From Dichetophora obliterata (taxonomy: Eukaryota > Arthropoda > Insecta > Diptera > Sciomyzidae), in the NCBI GenBank assembly GCA_963920525.1, contig OY986435.1, forward strand, positions 174,081,327 to 174,145,326: 64,000 nucleotides of DNA, read 5' to 3'. Made by a program: the position numbers and the translations under genes. The notes beneath the pieces are model-generated. The model was not told where the DNA came from. It searched no databases and was given only the letters and a program-made list of their open reading frames with translations. Shown here piece by piece: positions 21,311-32,619 of the stretch (position 1 is the stretch's first letter; every line of letters begins with the position of its first letter).

Positions 21311-21452
21311 CTGAGTTTTTCCAATATTTTAATAGTTATTCTGCTATTCGAGATGAACACAAATCCAACAAATAAAAGATCATTAAAATCGGTCCAGCCG
21401 TTCTTGAGTTATAAACGGTGTAACTAACCCGACTTTGTTTTATATATATAGA

Positions 21453-22691
21453 TTGAGATTTTTACAAATTTTTCCATTTCTGATTTGTAACAATTGAATT
21501 TTTCAAAATTAAAACCCTTTTAAGTTTGTATTTTGTCACCATTCAACGCACTGTGTGCCAGAGAAAAATAGAAAAAAAAATGTATGCTGTTTTTGTCTTA
21601 ACTACTAGCATACAAGGGTTAATTAAAATTTTGTTATTTGGCCAAAGGCCAAAAATGTACTTCAACAGGCTCTCTGCTCATGTACACACACACACTAACA
21701 CACCAACACACACACTCGAACTCACAATAAGCCACACTCAAACATCAACATAACGCTGCAAGTACACGCAAAAACAACACCAATGGCGTAATACAAAAAT
21801 AATGTTACAATTTCCGGTAAAACTCGGAATTTTTTTTAAAAACAATTGAAATGCACAAGTAGCTGTTTGTATGTATGTATGTATGTATATAGCACCAAAA
21901 TAACGCCCTCAAAAAGAATTAATTAAAATTTTGACAAAGTAAAATATTTGCTCAAATGTTCCAACATTGAAAACAAGGAAAAAAAAAACAAGAAATTATG
22001 TAAAACAAGCAAGTTGGAAGAAGCCAAAGTTTTCTAAGTTTTGGTCTGCTGAATACTCTTTGAAAGCTTATAAGAAAAAGTTCATGAATATAAAAATATA
22101 TTTATAAAAGTATATAATTTGTAATAAAGACATTAAACTTGGTGCAGTTTACAGATACATGAACTCGCCTATCCACTACTTCTGAAGATTTTGAGGAAAG
22201 ATATTGAATTACACCTGCATAAGATCAAACTAATGTAGAAATCCATTGTTTTCGTCGTATATTCGGCGATCGGACTTAAAATCAACTAGAAATTAAATCA
22301 ATATTTTACCGTTAAAATCATAGTCAGCTGCCAGGTTTTTCCCTGATGTAATGTGTCTGTTGACAAGCACAATTGGAATTCTTGAAGAAAGCAGAATCCT
22401 CATAAGACTCTTGAGACCCCAATATAGCATGAAAAACTCGCTGTTGCAGTTTCAATGCCGGGGAATCAGTGTCCATTTGTTTTTCAAATCCGAAGAATGA
22501 TCAAAATTATCCTCAATGGCAAGCCTTACAGGCGAATGTTTAGAGACATTTTGGCTTCCTACGGCAATACTAATCGTCTAGAAGAGCATTCTCCAGCACA
22601 TAACTCTTTCAACTCTTTTGCAACAACTTCAATATTTCAATGAATGTTGTTACTCGCCGAATTTGATTTGCTGCTGCTCGCTTGCTTCTTA
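21453..22691. other. No gene; two short microsatellites
   Basis: AT-rich, with a CA-rich tract at 21684-21720 and a (GTAT)n tract at 21867-21888. At 22160-22640, weak resemblance to a decayed mariner transposase (LNGKPYRRMFRDIL) is too poor to call. Confidence 0.5.
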
Positions 22692-23201
22692 TGCGGACCT
22701 TACACGGTCAATCATTTGACATCAATCACTTATATGTGTTAGTAGATATTTGTTTGTATGCGTTGCACAGACTCGTTGATTCTGATGGCTTGGTTGATCA
22801 AAATCTAAATATTTAGATATTTTGCAATGCTGGTAAAGCAGTTGATGTGTGTGAGGTCTTGATTGATCACTCTTTCGCTAGTTCGTTTGTTTTCGTCGTG
22901 CGGTAAACATGTCTGCAGGAAAAAAAGAAGCTGTAAACAAAAAATTTAAGAGGACAAACAATTTTTAGCAGAGTTTTTGACTCCTTTCCTTTTACTAATG
23001 CGTAGCTAATAATTGTTTGATTAGCAAGTAATGCAATATACGCAATACAATCCTCATTACAATTAACTCATCGATCGTCTGTGTTCCATGAAAAATAATG
23101 AAGAATGAAAATTTGCCGTAATGATTGATATGTGTAAGGGATAGCATTAATCCACACGAACACTTGCTTGATGTCAAATGATTGACGGTGTAAGATCCGC
23201 A
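22692..23201. mobile_element. TTA-flanked MITE, PIF/Harbinger-like, 510 bp
   Basis: The terminal inverted repeats start TGCGGACCTTACACGGTCAA and continue to about 34 bp with two mismatches. TTA lies on both sides (22689-22691, 23202-23204). A 3-bp TTA/TAA duplication is typical of PIF/Harbinger. An ATG frame of 19 codons, Lys-rich, begins near 22908 and stops early; it may be a remnant of the parent's first exon. Confidence 0.7.
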
Positions 23202-23204
23202 TTA

Positions 23205-23964
23205 AAGGCCCAAACACTTACAAAGCCGATACACTTTGACGCGACAGGCGACGAGCACCAATTGTCAAAATATAGAACGCTTGTTTCAGGCCCGTAGCCA
23301 GGATTTACACAAAGGGGTTTTTATGGACAAAAAATATTGACAGCTTTTCATATCGATAAATCAAATAGTATTTTTATATGTATATTAAATGTTTGCTCCC
23401 TCATAGACCAAATTGTTGACGCCATAGACTAAAAATAGTTGATTTGATATACAAATAAAATCTATAAAGTTTCGTGCCGATTGATAGCCTTTTAAAACTA
23501 GATCAAGAGACCAATAAATGAAGAAGCATTTTATAAGAGTCCGAAACATCTCTTGAAGTAAATTTTTTTTAAAAACAGATATGCATTAAATTTTTAATGT
23601 AATACTTCTTTAAAATGAGTTAACAAACATAAAAATCGGATTAAAAGTACCAGAGTTGTAATATTTTACTTTTCGAAAAATGTTATTTTATTTCTTGTTT
23701 CAATAAAAAAAATTTTAAAAATCCAAATGTGAGAAATTGCATTGAAATGTTGTTGAAATATTTTCTGAAACAACACTTAATGCAAAAGAGGAGAGTATGT
23801 TCAAAAGTTCCTATTTAACATTTTAGAAAAAGCTGTTTTTGCTATGGTTTAGCACTTAAAATATTTAATCCCATCATTTGCACAAAAAAAAAAATGAAGA
23901 ATATCATACATTTTTCGAATATTTTGTGCATAAAAGTTTATGTTTCTGTTCAAAATGGCCTAGA
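23205..23964. other. No gene recognised
   Basis: AT-rich. GGCCCGTAGCCAGGATTTAC near 23289 resembles ends seen at 33994 and 59925, so it may be a lone transposon terminus. Confidence 0.4.
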
Positions 23965-25055
23965 TACACTTAGAGAAAAGACATGGTTGAGACATGATTG
24001 AGGTTTATATTTCTGCAAACACAAATTTTTGCCTAAATAAAGTCGTTATTTACTAATGGTGGTAGCAAAAATAACATTATAGTTGAAATCATAATATCAT
24101 TGAAATCGTCAACATACAATGATTGCCTCAACTATTAGTTGCAACAAAAATGTTGTAGTTCTGTCAATCATGATAAATGTGAATATTATTATAGAGACAA
24201 ACATATGAGAATTTTGAATGTTTGACTGAACTATTCTTTGCTTGTTGGCAAACGAAGCAGAACATAACCAAAAATCGAAAGATCTTACGTGTCTGAACAG
24301 TTTGCAGGAAAAACTTTCACATCACTCAGACACAAAAAGTTTTACCGATTCCTGACTATATGCTGTTTCGTTTGTCAACTGTTCAATTATTGTGTTTTGT
24401 TTTAAATCGCCTTATCCTAAAAACAGCACGCAGAAAAGTGAAATTTTCGACTTTAATTGCAGCAAACATGTTTCTACTTACCGTAAACATATTTCTCAGT
24501 TCTGACCATATTTTTTTTATCACAAATATTGCTGTTTTTGTGACAATGCGCTTAGTGTACCATGTTTATGAAAGGCACTAGTCAGGCGAGCGGTAGTGGT
24601 GGCTGTGGCTTACTGGTAGTGTGCGTGGCTCGTAAGCGAAAAAGCTGCGGTTCAAACCCCAGCTCGGACAGAAAATTTTATCAAAAAGATTTTTCAATTG
24701 AATTAATTTTTCTGTTCAGCCTAAAATTTAATAGCGTTAGAAATTGGAGTGCATGAAAATAAAGAAAAATAAAATTATTTTTTCAATAATATTCTGGATC
24801 CTAAAAATCAATTCATAGTATAGTTGTTGCAATCATTCTATTTTTGACGTAATAAGAGAATAATGATTTTTTCAATAATATTTCGGTTCCTACAAATATT
24901 TGGTTCCTTTTCTAAATACGGCTGTTGTTATCATTTTATCGTGATCAAATAAAATATTATATGTTTAAGAACATGTTAGCAACAATCATAATCCGAATCA
25001 TACTATGATCCTCTTAAAACATGGTTGTTACCACTTTGTTTTTTCTCTGCGTGTA
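23965..25055. mobile_element. TIR element with internal SINE head
   Basis: The left end ACACTTAGAGAAAAGACAT is mirrored by the right end, whose complement reads ACACGCAGAGAAAAAACA. Inside, variants of a GTTGCAATCAT-like motif recur near both ends. Length is about 1.09 kb. Only short frames without recognisable domains are present. Confidence 0.5.
24601..24672 (+). repeat. tRNA-derived SINE head
   Basis: A pol III A box (TGGCTTACTGGTAGTG, 24606-24621) and B box (GGTTCAAACCC, 24649-24659) are correctly spaced. Acceptor arms do not pair, so it is a SINE or tRNA relic. A fragment of the same B-box region (TTCAAACCCCAGCT) recurs at 35412-35430. Confidence 0.6.
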
Positions 25056-25701
25056 TGCATACGGAAAAATTACTTTTGAAGATATTTGTACAAAAAGGAC
25101 TAATTTCCATAAAAGGTTTTATTTTTTGTACAATATATAATCGAGACATAAGTCTTTAGCTATTTTGTGAAAATAAATTGCAAAAAACAAAACTAGGATC
25201 AAAAAGTTATAGCTGTTGAAACTTGATGTTTTTTTAAAAAACCTCAAAATGCCTATGTTTGGGCATTTTAAGCAAAAAAATAAAAAAAAAATCAGAAGAA
25301 ATTTAAAAAACTATGTGTATCATTAAAAATGATTTCAGTTATTTTAAAAAATATTTCATATTTTCGTTTTAAAAAAAATTGAATACTAATTTATATAGTA
25401 ATTTTAAATATTTTAAAATAGCAACTCTACAACATAACCAAAGTAAAATGTAATTGTTAAACATTTCAGTTGACGTTACTAAACTAGTTATTAATACGCT
25501 TATTAAATTTACCTGTTTTGGTTATAAATTTTTGGGAAAAACAACACAGAATGTGAATGGACAATCTTGATCACAAATGTATTTAGTTGAAACTGCTCCT
25601 AGAACATAAACAGGAATTTTAAAATCAAAAGTTTTTATTGTTTTTATGAGTTGAAATGCGAGAGGTGATATTGTGGTATTTCGAAATTTGGTTGCGTAGT
25701 C
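25056..25701. other. No gene recognised
   Basis: AT-rich with many A/T homopolymers. Confidence 0.5.
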
Positions 25702-25914
25702 TTAAGCTTTAATGTCAGCATCTTGTAGCTCTTCTTCCGCTACATACGCTTGTGCTTCTTGTAGTGTACCATTCATGACAGCCACACCATCGTTACCCAG
25801 CCCAAATATAAAATCGCAATCTCCAAATTTTTTTTTAACTCCTTGTTTATTTTTGTCTTGTTTATAATGTGCTGGGCGAGGTGTGATATATGTAAATCCT
25901 ATATGCCGAAGTCT
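25702..25914 (-). pseudogene. Short coding-like frame, part resembling an IS630-type transposase
   Basis: A 70-codon open frame between TAA stops, with more balanced codon content than the flanks. It contains GFTYITPRPAHYKQDKNKQ, like the PRPxHxKQD linker I associate with bacterial IS630 transposases, then an acidic end (EEELQDADIKA) that I do not recognise. It has no ATG near its head. It may be an exon, an insertion-sequence scrap acquired laterally, or chance. No neighbouring frame supports it. Confidence 0.3.
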
Positions 25915-26129
25915 TTATATTATCTTTATATTATTATACTTTCTAGACCCTAAAAGGAGGTTTTAACCACTAAAATCCTCTTTTTTAACCACTAAAATTA
26001 CCCCTACGGTATTGTCTGCAGAAGTATTTTTAACCGACTGCAAAAAGAAAGAAAAAGGTTAGTTGGTTTTTTTTTAAATGTATGTACATCAATAACTTAT
26101 AAAGTACTTGCCCAATTGCCGCAATTTTT

Positions 26130-26720
26130 TGTCAACAGATAGATATTCGACACAAGGGCGTGGCAATATAAGAAAAGCTCTGTATATCGAATAATATTAA
26201 CACTAGAGTACTGAAAGTACAGGGGTAGGCACAATTATTAAAAATTATGTTAAAATAAGTGGGCGTTATTCGATAAAGGGCGTGTCAATATTAAAAAACG
26301 CTGTAAATCGAATAATATTGACACAAGGGTACTGAAATTAGGCAGAAATATGAAAATTTACGGTGCAGAAAGTGGGCGTTGTTGAACAAAAGGGCGTAGC
26401 AATATAGGAAAAATACTGTATCTCAGTTAATATTGACACAAGGATACTGAAAATTGGTACAGAGGTAGGAAAAATATTACAATTTATGGTCAAAAAATTG
26501 GGCGTTATTCGATAAAGGGCGTGGCAATATAAGAAAAACGCTATTACTAGAATAAAATCGACACTAGGATACTGAAATTAGGTACAGGGGCAGGCATAAT
26601 TATGAAAATTTACGGTCAAGAAAGCGGGCGTTATTGGACATAAGGGCGTGGAAATATAAGAAAAATAGTGTTTCTCAGTTAATTTTAACACAAGGGTGTT
26701 AACTCGTTACAAGAATGGGA
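26130..26720. repeat. Five tandem units of 114-127 bp
   Basis: AAGGGCGTGGCAATATAAGA-like blocks recur at about 26156, 26278, 26392, 26517 and 26644, each followed by a GACACAAGGGTACTGAAA-like block. The array lies between inverted TAGTTGGTTTTTTTT (26063) and AAAAAAACCAACTT (26774-26791), so it may be the core of a foldback element. Confidence 0.7.
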
Positions 26721-26791
26721 AAAATTGTTATCATAATCTCTAAAAAAGAAGAAATAAAAAATTTTTAACAAAAAAAAAAAAAAACCAACTT

Positions 26792-27217
26792 CAAAACCAC
26801 TACAAAGTAAAAAATAATTTAAAATTACTTTTCACATTAATTCTTTGTCAAATTTGATAATTTATTTATATATATTATTAAATTGGAAATCTTATATGTT
26901 ATTAAATGCTTTTTTCTATTTTGTATTATTATTATAAATATATTAATTTCTCCATGAATATAAAACCTTTAAAGTCGTCGTTTATATAATTAGACTTTTA
27001 TAAAATAAACGCTTCGGCTTTAAAGGTTTTATATTCATGGATAAATTAATGTATTTATGATAATAATACAAAATAGAAAAAAATTATAATAATAAGACTT
27101 ATTATTATGAAGAAAAATAATAAGATAAAAGAAAATATAAAAATAATTTATCAAATTTGACCAAGAATAAATGTGAAAAGTAATTCAAAATTATTTTTTT
27201 ACTTTGTAGTGGTTTTG
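26792..27217. repeat. Large imperfect palindrome (foldback), 426 bp
   Basis: The left arm starts CAAAACCACTACAAAGTAAA and the right arm ends TTTACTTTGTAGTGGTTTTG. Pairing continues almost to the centre near 27004, including CATGAATATAAAACCTTTAAAG against its complement. Arms are about 190 bp and AT-rich, with no coding. Confidence 0.75.
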
Positions 27218-28139
27218 TTTTTTGTTAGAAAGTGTTTTTGAAGACAACACGACAAAGAGAGAACACGACTACAATTGTTGCTGCCGCAGACTTCAATCTA
27301 TTTCATTTAATAGACAACAAAAGCGAACATAGAAGAGTTTGTTTATGATTTGTATGGAATACAGACTTTTGCTCTTGCGTTCATTATAATCAAGTCGTCG
27401 AGAATACTGCGACATTTCTCTCTAACGGCATGTTTTCGTTTTGTCGGTGGACGCCGGTTGCAGTCAATGTGTATTGGCTATTATGCGTAAGCAAACAAAA
27501 GCAAGAGATCAAAAGCGCATACTTGTACGGTATTGTATAGAGCCACTTAATTTGTGCTTAAGAACACCTTTCGTTCAGTTTTTCCACTTTCGTTTACTTT
27601 TCTTATGTGCTTGCAGTTAACATAAGTGCCCAAATTCATCTTTTCTGTAAAATTAATATACATGAAAGATCGGTAAATACATTGTCACTCGAAAAAAAGT
27701 TAATATTAACCCTGGATAATCAATCATATTTCTAATACGTTATAACCAATGCTAGTCAATTCGACTAACACGCTCCAAAACTCGTTATAGAGGAGCTGTT
27801 GGTACATTAAAAACATTAAAAGCTGTTGAAAATAGAAAAACTATGTATATTTTATTCGAAATCAAAAAACATTAATATTGGTCTTTGTTTTTTTTTATAT
27901 TTTACATATTTTCATAAGCTACTTATTTCATCAGTTCGAAATATTCACATAAGATTATTGAAAAAAAAATTGATAAATATAAAAAAATTAAAAGGCTCTT
28001 CTATCATTAAACGAATACAGCATTATTTATTATTTTTAAAATAAAAAAAGTTTAAATCAATTGTTTAGCACAAGAGACACAATTCGTTACACCACTATAA
28101 CAAACTTATAACCAAAACACTTTATTTCTACAACAAAGG
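27218..28139. other. No gene recognised
   Basis: AT-rich unique-looking sequence; only short spurious frames. Confidence 0.5.
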
Positions 28140-28815
28140 AATTAACTTTGACTGTACCGAATTAAAAATACCCCACATCCGTATTTTAGTATATACGAAG
28201 TTGTCAACGTTGTATAATTTTGATGACCCCACTTTTATAGGGCGTGGTTTTTATCCCAATATATAAAATATGGAACTCAGAGTTTATCCTATTAATCAAA
28301 GCTTAAGTGTAATATATCATGTTTAAACCATTATTTTGTTGAATTTATGAAGGTTTTGTATTATAATCACGCCACTTTGTGTGAGGTGGGCGTGGTTTTC
28401 ATCCAATTTTGACAAATTTCAAACGTGTGTTGAATATTTTACTCTAAAGCTAATGTGCCAAATTCCAAGTTCATATATTAATTTTTGTGGCATCTTAAGA
28501 CAAACCGTTTTGGTAAAGTTACTTCGTATAGGAGGTAGGCGTGGTGTAAAATCCGATTTTGCTCATTCCCGAATTTTATCTCCGTTTTTTTAATATAAGC
28601 ATATATTTTTGATTTCATTACGATAGCTTACAAATTGTGGCTGTAATGGTGTCGACAGATAGACATACGGACAGACGGACACAGCTAAATTGACTCAGGA
28701 GGCAATGCTGATCAAAAATATATATATTTTTCTATACCTACCAAGTCTCCTTATTAGCGTTACGAACGGAGTGACAAAGTTAATATACCCCTAACGCAGT
28801 ACGCGTGGGAGTATA
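28140..28815 (-). repeat. INE-1-like dispersed repeat
   Basis: The minus strand starts with a hairpin-like TATACTCCCACGCGTACTG...GGGGTATATT. It then has an ATATATATTTTTGATCAGCA block and GTGTCCGTCTGTCCGTATGT, the layout of Drosophila INE-1/DINE-1 repeats (recalled). GGGCGTGGTTTTxATCC recurs twice upstream. Non-coding. Confidence 0.55.
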
Positions 28816-29474
28816 AAAAGTTACTTTAAGGCCAATATTAGTCGATCCGACGAACACTACATTTATAAAAAGAATCACACCATCCAATTAAAAAGCCAAA
28901 CACATCCGAACACAACGAGGGCAGCTTAGCAATTATTGTGGTTACTACAATATGGATAGAGAACACGATCAGATGAGAGAAAAAAAGTTGTAAGCAAAAA
29001 AGTGTGCAGTGTTTGTCGAAACGACTAACATTGGTTATTCAGGGTTAATAGAACTTTGTGGGCTATTCTATAAAAATTTTTTATATATATATAGCACATT
29101 GGTGTGACTAACTAAATAATAATAATATTTTTAAAATTCTAAAAGACTAAAAATAGTCATTCCCATGTGTCACTAAATTATCACTGACATCAAAATAAGT
29201 AGTGATGGGGCTCCGTTTTTTATTGCAATCGTAATTTTCAATACTTAGGGAATTTCGTTATAATGTGCAAGTTGTAAAACTATTACCTCTGAAAGCATTT
29301 TCCAATCATGTTTTGAAAACGCTTGTTAATTAAACTACAAGAACTTATACTAAGTAAACTTGAACTGAGTAATACTCGTATTATTATAAAAAGCTTACTT
29401 TTTCCTCGTTTCGATACAATTTTACAACACAACTTGTAAATTCATTACATAGACAAATATTTTCAAAGCATGCA
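28816..29474. other. No gene recognised
   Basis: AT-rich spacer without terminal repeats or coding that I can see. Confidence 0.5.
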
Positions 29475-29530
29475 GGTGGCCTCGATAGTCTAGTGGTAGC
29501 GCGCTTCAAATCTTGGCCGGGCCATGATCC
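29475..29530 (+). repeat. tRNA-like SINE head, A box only
   Basis: GATAGTCTAGTGGTAGCGCGCTT carries a strong A box. The region where a B box is expected (GGGCCATGATCC) is eroded. A 43-bp-unit array follows at 29700. Confidence 0.4.
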
Positions 29531-29699
29531 TACCCTATAGCCTTTCTTTCTTTATTTCTAATCAAAAGAAATTTAAAACACATCAATTTACGACGAAAAG
29601 TTGTAGTTGGTGGTGGTAGGAAAAATTTGTGGAGAGAAACGCTGTTACTTGATTTGTCTGAGGTTAAGGTATGACACTTACTTCAGATTTAATATCACA

Positions 29700-29915
29700 T
29701 GCCTCAGGAAATAACTTTTATTTTTGATCAGAAAAAATAAAAGCCAAAAAAAAAATATTTATTTCTGATCAAAAATATAACGACCAAGAAAAACTTTTAT
29801 TACTGATTGAAAAAGTAACGATCAAGAAATAACTTTAATTTCTGATCGAAAAAACTAACGGTCAAAAAAAAAATTTTATTTCTGATCGAAAAAAATAACG
29901 ACTAAGAAAAAAAAA
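29700..29915. repeat. Tandem array A, units about 43 bp
   Basis: Five degenerate copies of a unit like ACTTTTATTTCTGATCGAAA followed by AAATAACGACCAAGAAA. The same unit forms array B at 32620-32870. Confidence 0.7.
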
Positions 29916-30397
29916 AACATATGCGTCGTTGGACACCCCCTTTGTGGGGGATATTTCAATCGTCTTGTGAGCTAAAAGGAAAAGGGAAAAGGAAAGCGTT
30001 TTGCTTGTCGTAAAAATAAAAAGGACTTTTCAAATGTTGAACTGCAGGCGTTATTCTGGTGATTTGAAATTGTAAATTAACATACAAAGCAGTTTTTATA
30101 ATTCTTTTCTAACATGAACTTGGAAAGTTTAAAAAATATCATATAAATATTTCGTGTTCAGACCTTTTTGTATGCTGACAGTTTTGTCAAGTAGCTTTCG
30201 ATATCATTTTATACTGATAAATCCTTATAATTGCAATTTTAAATTTCTAGAATTAGTCGATATATATACGTGGTGCATATATTGCAATGTATAATGTGTT
30301 GCTTTTTGTATTGTTTCCTTACTTTTAACAAAATGTTTAATTAATTTAAAAAAATACTAGATATTTTTATTGTATCCACTTAGTTTCAAATAATTCC
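29916..30397. other. No gene recognised
   Basis: AT-rich spacer. Confidence 0.5.
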
Positions 30398-30701
30398 CAG
30401 TGCAGAACAATTGTATCCGTCTTCGAAGACTTCTTTCAAGACAGCACTCAGTCTTCGAGGAGAGATCGCTCCAATCCTCGAAGACCATTTCGAACAAATA
30501 AGCCAAACGACTTGCAAGACTATTCTTTGCCATGTCTTCGATGACGGATGGGATCCACGTACTGCGTGTTCGCTTAAAACCAGTACACCTCTGGTTGTGT
30601 TTGCCCCATCGCGCTCTCTTGCTGTATGCTTTCCACTTTAACTCATTCCCTTTATGGATCGATCCGTCTTTGAAGCCAGATATTCTGCATTTTAATATAT
30701 A

Positions 30702-31692
30702 AAGGGTCCACCAAATAACTCTTTTTTTTTTTGAAAATTCTATTAAAAATAACTACTGGATATTTTTTCAAATTTCTTTTTTTATTTAAAAGTACAATCC
30801 TTCCGGTTAATAATGAAAAATAAATTCATTCAAACGGCTGCCTCGGCTGGCCATGCAGTAGCCTACACGATCGGTCCAATTTTTAAGCACATTATCGGTT
30901 GTGTGCAGCTGTATTTCACCAATGGCTTCACGAATATTGTCCTTTAAAGCTTCAATTGTCTCTGGCTTGTCGGCGTAACACTTATCTTTGAGGGCATCCC
31001 ACAAATAATAGTTCAACGGTGTCAAATCGCAGCTCTGAGGTGGCCAAACGACATCAGCTCTGCGGTTGGTAATGCGATCTTCAAAAACAGGGCGCAAAAC
31101 ATCGAGTGTAGCTTCGGCTGTGTGGCACGTAGCGCCGTTCTGTTGAAACCAAATGTTGCCAATATCCTCCTCTTCAATTTTTGTGAACAAAAATTCGTTC
31201 AAAATGGCCCGATAACGATCGCCATTGACTGTAACGGCCACTCCTTGCTCATTTTCGAAGAAAAATGGCCCAATTATGCCTCTGGACCAAAATCCGCACC
31301 AAAATATGTGTGCGGGTTTTCTGTGCCCCAAATGCGACAACTTTGCTTGTTTACATACCCGCCAAGATCAAAATGAGCTTCATCTGAAAAGATGATTTTT
31401 TTGGCAAAATCGGCATCTTCTGTAAGTCGATCGCAGACCCACTTAGCGAAGCGAAAACGCATTGGATGGTCAGTTGGCTTCAACTTCTGAACCAATTGGA
31501 CTTTGTGTGGCGTCATACCAAGGTCTTTATGCAAAATTCGTCTCAATGATGTCTCCGAAATGTTTAATTGTTGAGAACAACGGTGAATTGATGTTGATGG
31601 CGCTTCACGCACACTTTCTGCCACAGTAGCAATATTCTCGGGTGTACGCACTGCTTTTGGCTTTTCACGCTTTGGTTAGATGGCGGACCCTT
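30702..31692 (-). mobile_element. DD41D mariner, internally deleted, 991 bp
   Basis: Ends AAGGGTCC...GGACCCTT are flanked by TA. The coding region fills most of it, but the right end is only 41 bp from the frame, so the first DNA-binding helices of the transposase are gone. Confidence 0.85.
30807..31651 (-). pseudogene. Mariner transposase, truncated and frameshifted
   Basis: Two overlapping frames. The first (31651-31274) has the second helix-turn-helix region and IFSDEAHF with catalytic Asp 1. The second (31340-30807) has WFQQNGATCHTA and CDLTPLNYYLW, ending LNEFIFHY. A frame change with loss of a few codons lies near 31300-31330. Asn replaces the expected second Asp (QQDGATCH in the other copy at 40225), and Asn also stands 41 residues further on, where the third Asp is expected for DD41D. 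It should be catalytically dead. Confidence 0.85.
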
Positions 31693-31847
31693 TAATAATT
31701 TTAAAAAAATATTTTTGACAAACATTTCATACGATTTATTTTGCTCCTGAATTTATGAATACAGGTAAGAAAAAACCCGTATTGTTACTCCGTTGTCTTC
31801 AACGACGGTTTCAAAGACAACGTCTTCGAAGTCTACTTTCGCCACTG

Positions 31848-32407
31848 GGTTTGTATGGAAAATATATCTTTTATAACAAATACTTATGTATTAATTAGAG
31901 CAAATAGTTTTTAAAATAGGTTCTATACTATTATTCTTTCAGTTATAAAATTTTTTGTATGCTTATGTTTACAAACATGTGCTATGTTCTTTAATCCTTT
32001 AATGAACTTTTGTGCATAAAATTTTATACCTAAATAAATTTATCTTTGAAAGATATTTTATAGATTTTACAAAACTGTAAAAGGGAAAAAAAGGTATTTT
32101 TTCATATTTTTGTGCAAAATTATACATAAATATACTGGTAAAACTGTGTATAGTATAAAATATTCTGTAAGTATATGCATAACGTCAGGCTGAACACTTT
32201 GGAGGACATGTTGTAAAAGCACTGTATCAATGGAAATGACTTTTAAGTATTAAGATGTGGATACTTTCAGGCTAAACATTTTTCAGGACAGTTTGAGAGA
32301 TATAGGTGCAGAGCAGTATGCTTGTCTTTTATGTATTAATATTGTTATCTGAAACAATATATCTTAAGTTCATACTTAATATTGAATAAACCAACCAACG
32401 CAACAAA
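31848..32407. other. No gene recognised
   Basis: AT-rich spacer. Confidence 0.5.
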
Positions 32408-32480
32408 GAATATTGAATCAGTTGGTAGTGTATAAGACTATCAATCGAAGGGTTACGAGTTCGATTCTCACTACATACTA
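32408..32480 (+). repeat. tRNA-derived SINE head
   Basis: CAGTTGGTAGTG (A box, 32419-32430) and GAGTTCGATTCTC (B box, 32457-32469) are well preserved. The acceptor arms do not pair. The 43-bp-unit array B follows 140 bp later, mirroring the arrangement at 29475-29915. Confidence 0.5.
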
Positions 32481-32619
32481 AGAAATATTTTCAATTTTAT
32501 ATTATATAGGTGTAACAGACGCAATTAAAGAGCAACAACAATTCTTAGAAAAAGGTGTATAGAAAAAAGTGTCGTTTTGAGATTTCACTCAAGCAAATCA
32601 CAAAATGAGGCGTAAAAAG

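Larger units (their letters stand above)
19396..21452 (-). mobile_element. Helitron with helicase remnant and tandem repeats
   Basis: The 5' end TCTATATATATAAAAC at 21452 follows an A. Its own CTAG end is not found, because the small Helitron at 18786-19395 abuts it. From 5' to 3' it holds about five 140-bp repeats, then the C-terminal half of a Pif1-like helicase. The Rep domain and Walker A motif are absent, so it is a deleted derivative. Confidence 0.7.
30398..31847. mobile_element. Older TIR element enclosing a mariner
   Basis: CAGTG at 30398 is mirrored by CACTG ending at 31847, with similar inner motifs. The palindrome GTCTTCGAAGAC and its variants recur at about 30419, 30448, 30475, 30534, 31801 and 31821, on both sides of the mariner. 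No matching 8-bp duplication is visible, so the hAT placement is only suggested by CAGTG. Confidence 0.4.

Noticed and set aside
22160..22640. Decayed mariner transposase
   Set aside because: Only one short block is suggestive and frames are broken throughout; not enough to call.
26130..26720. CRISPR-like array
   Set aside because: Units are diverged along their whole length with no repeat/spacer alternation, in an animal genome.
24601..32480. Functional tRNA genes at 24601, 29475 and 32408
   Set aside because: Internal promoter boxes are present, but acceptor and other stems do not pair; tRNA-derived SINE heads fit better.
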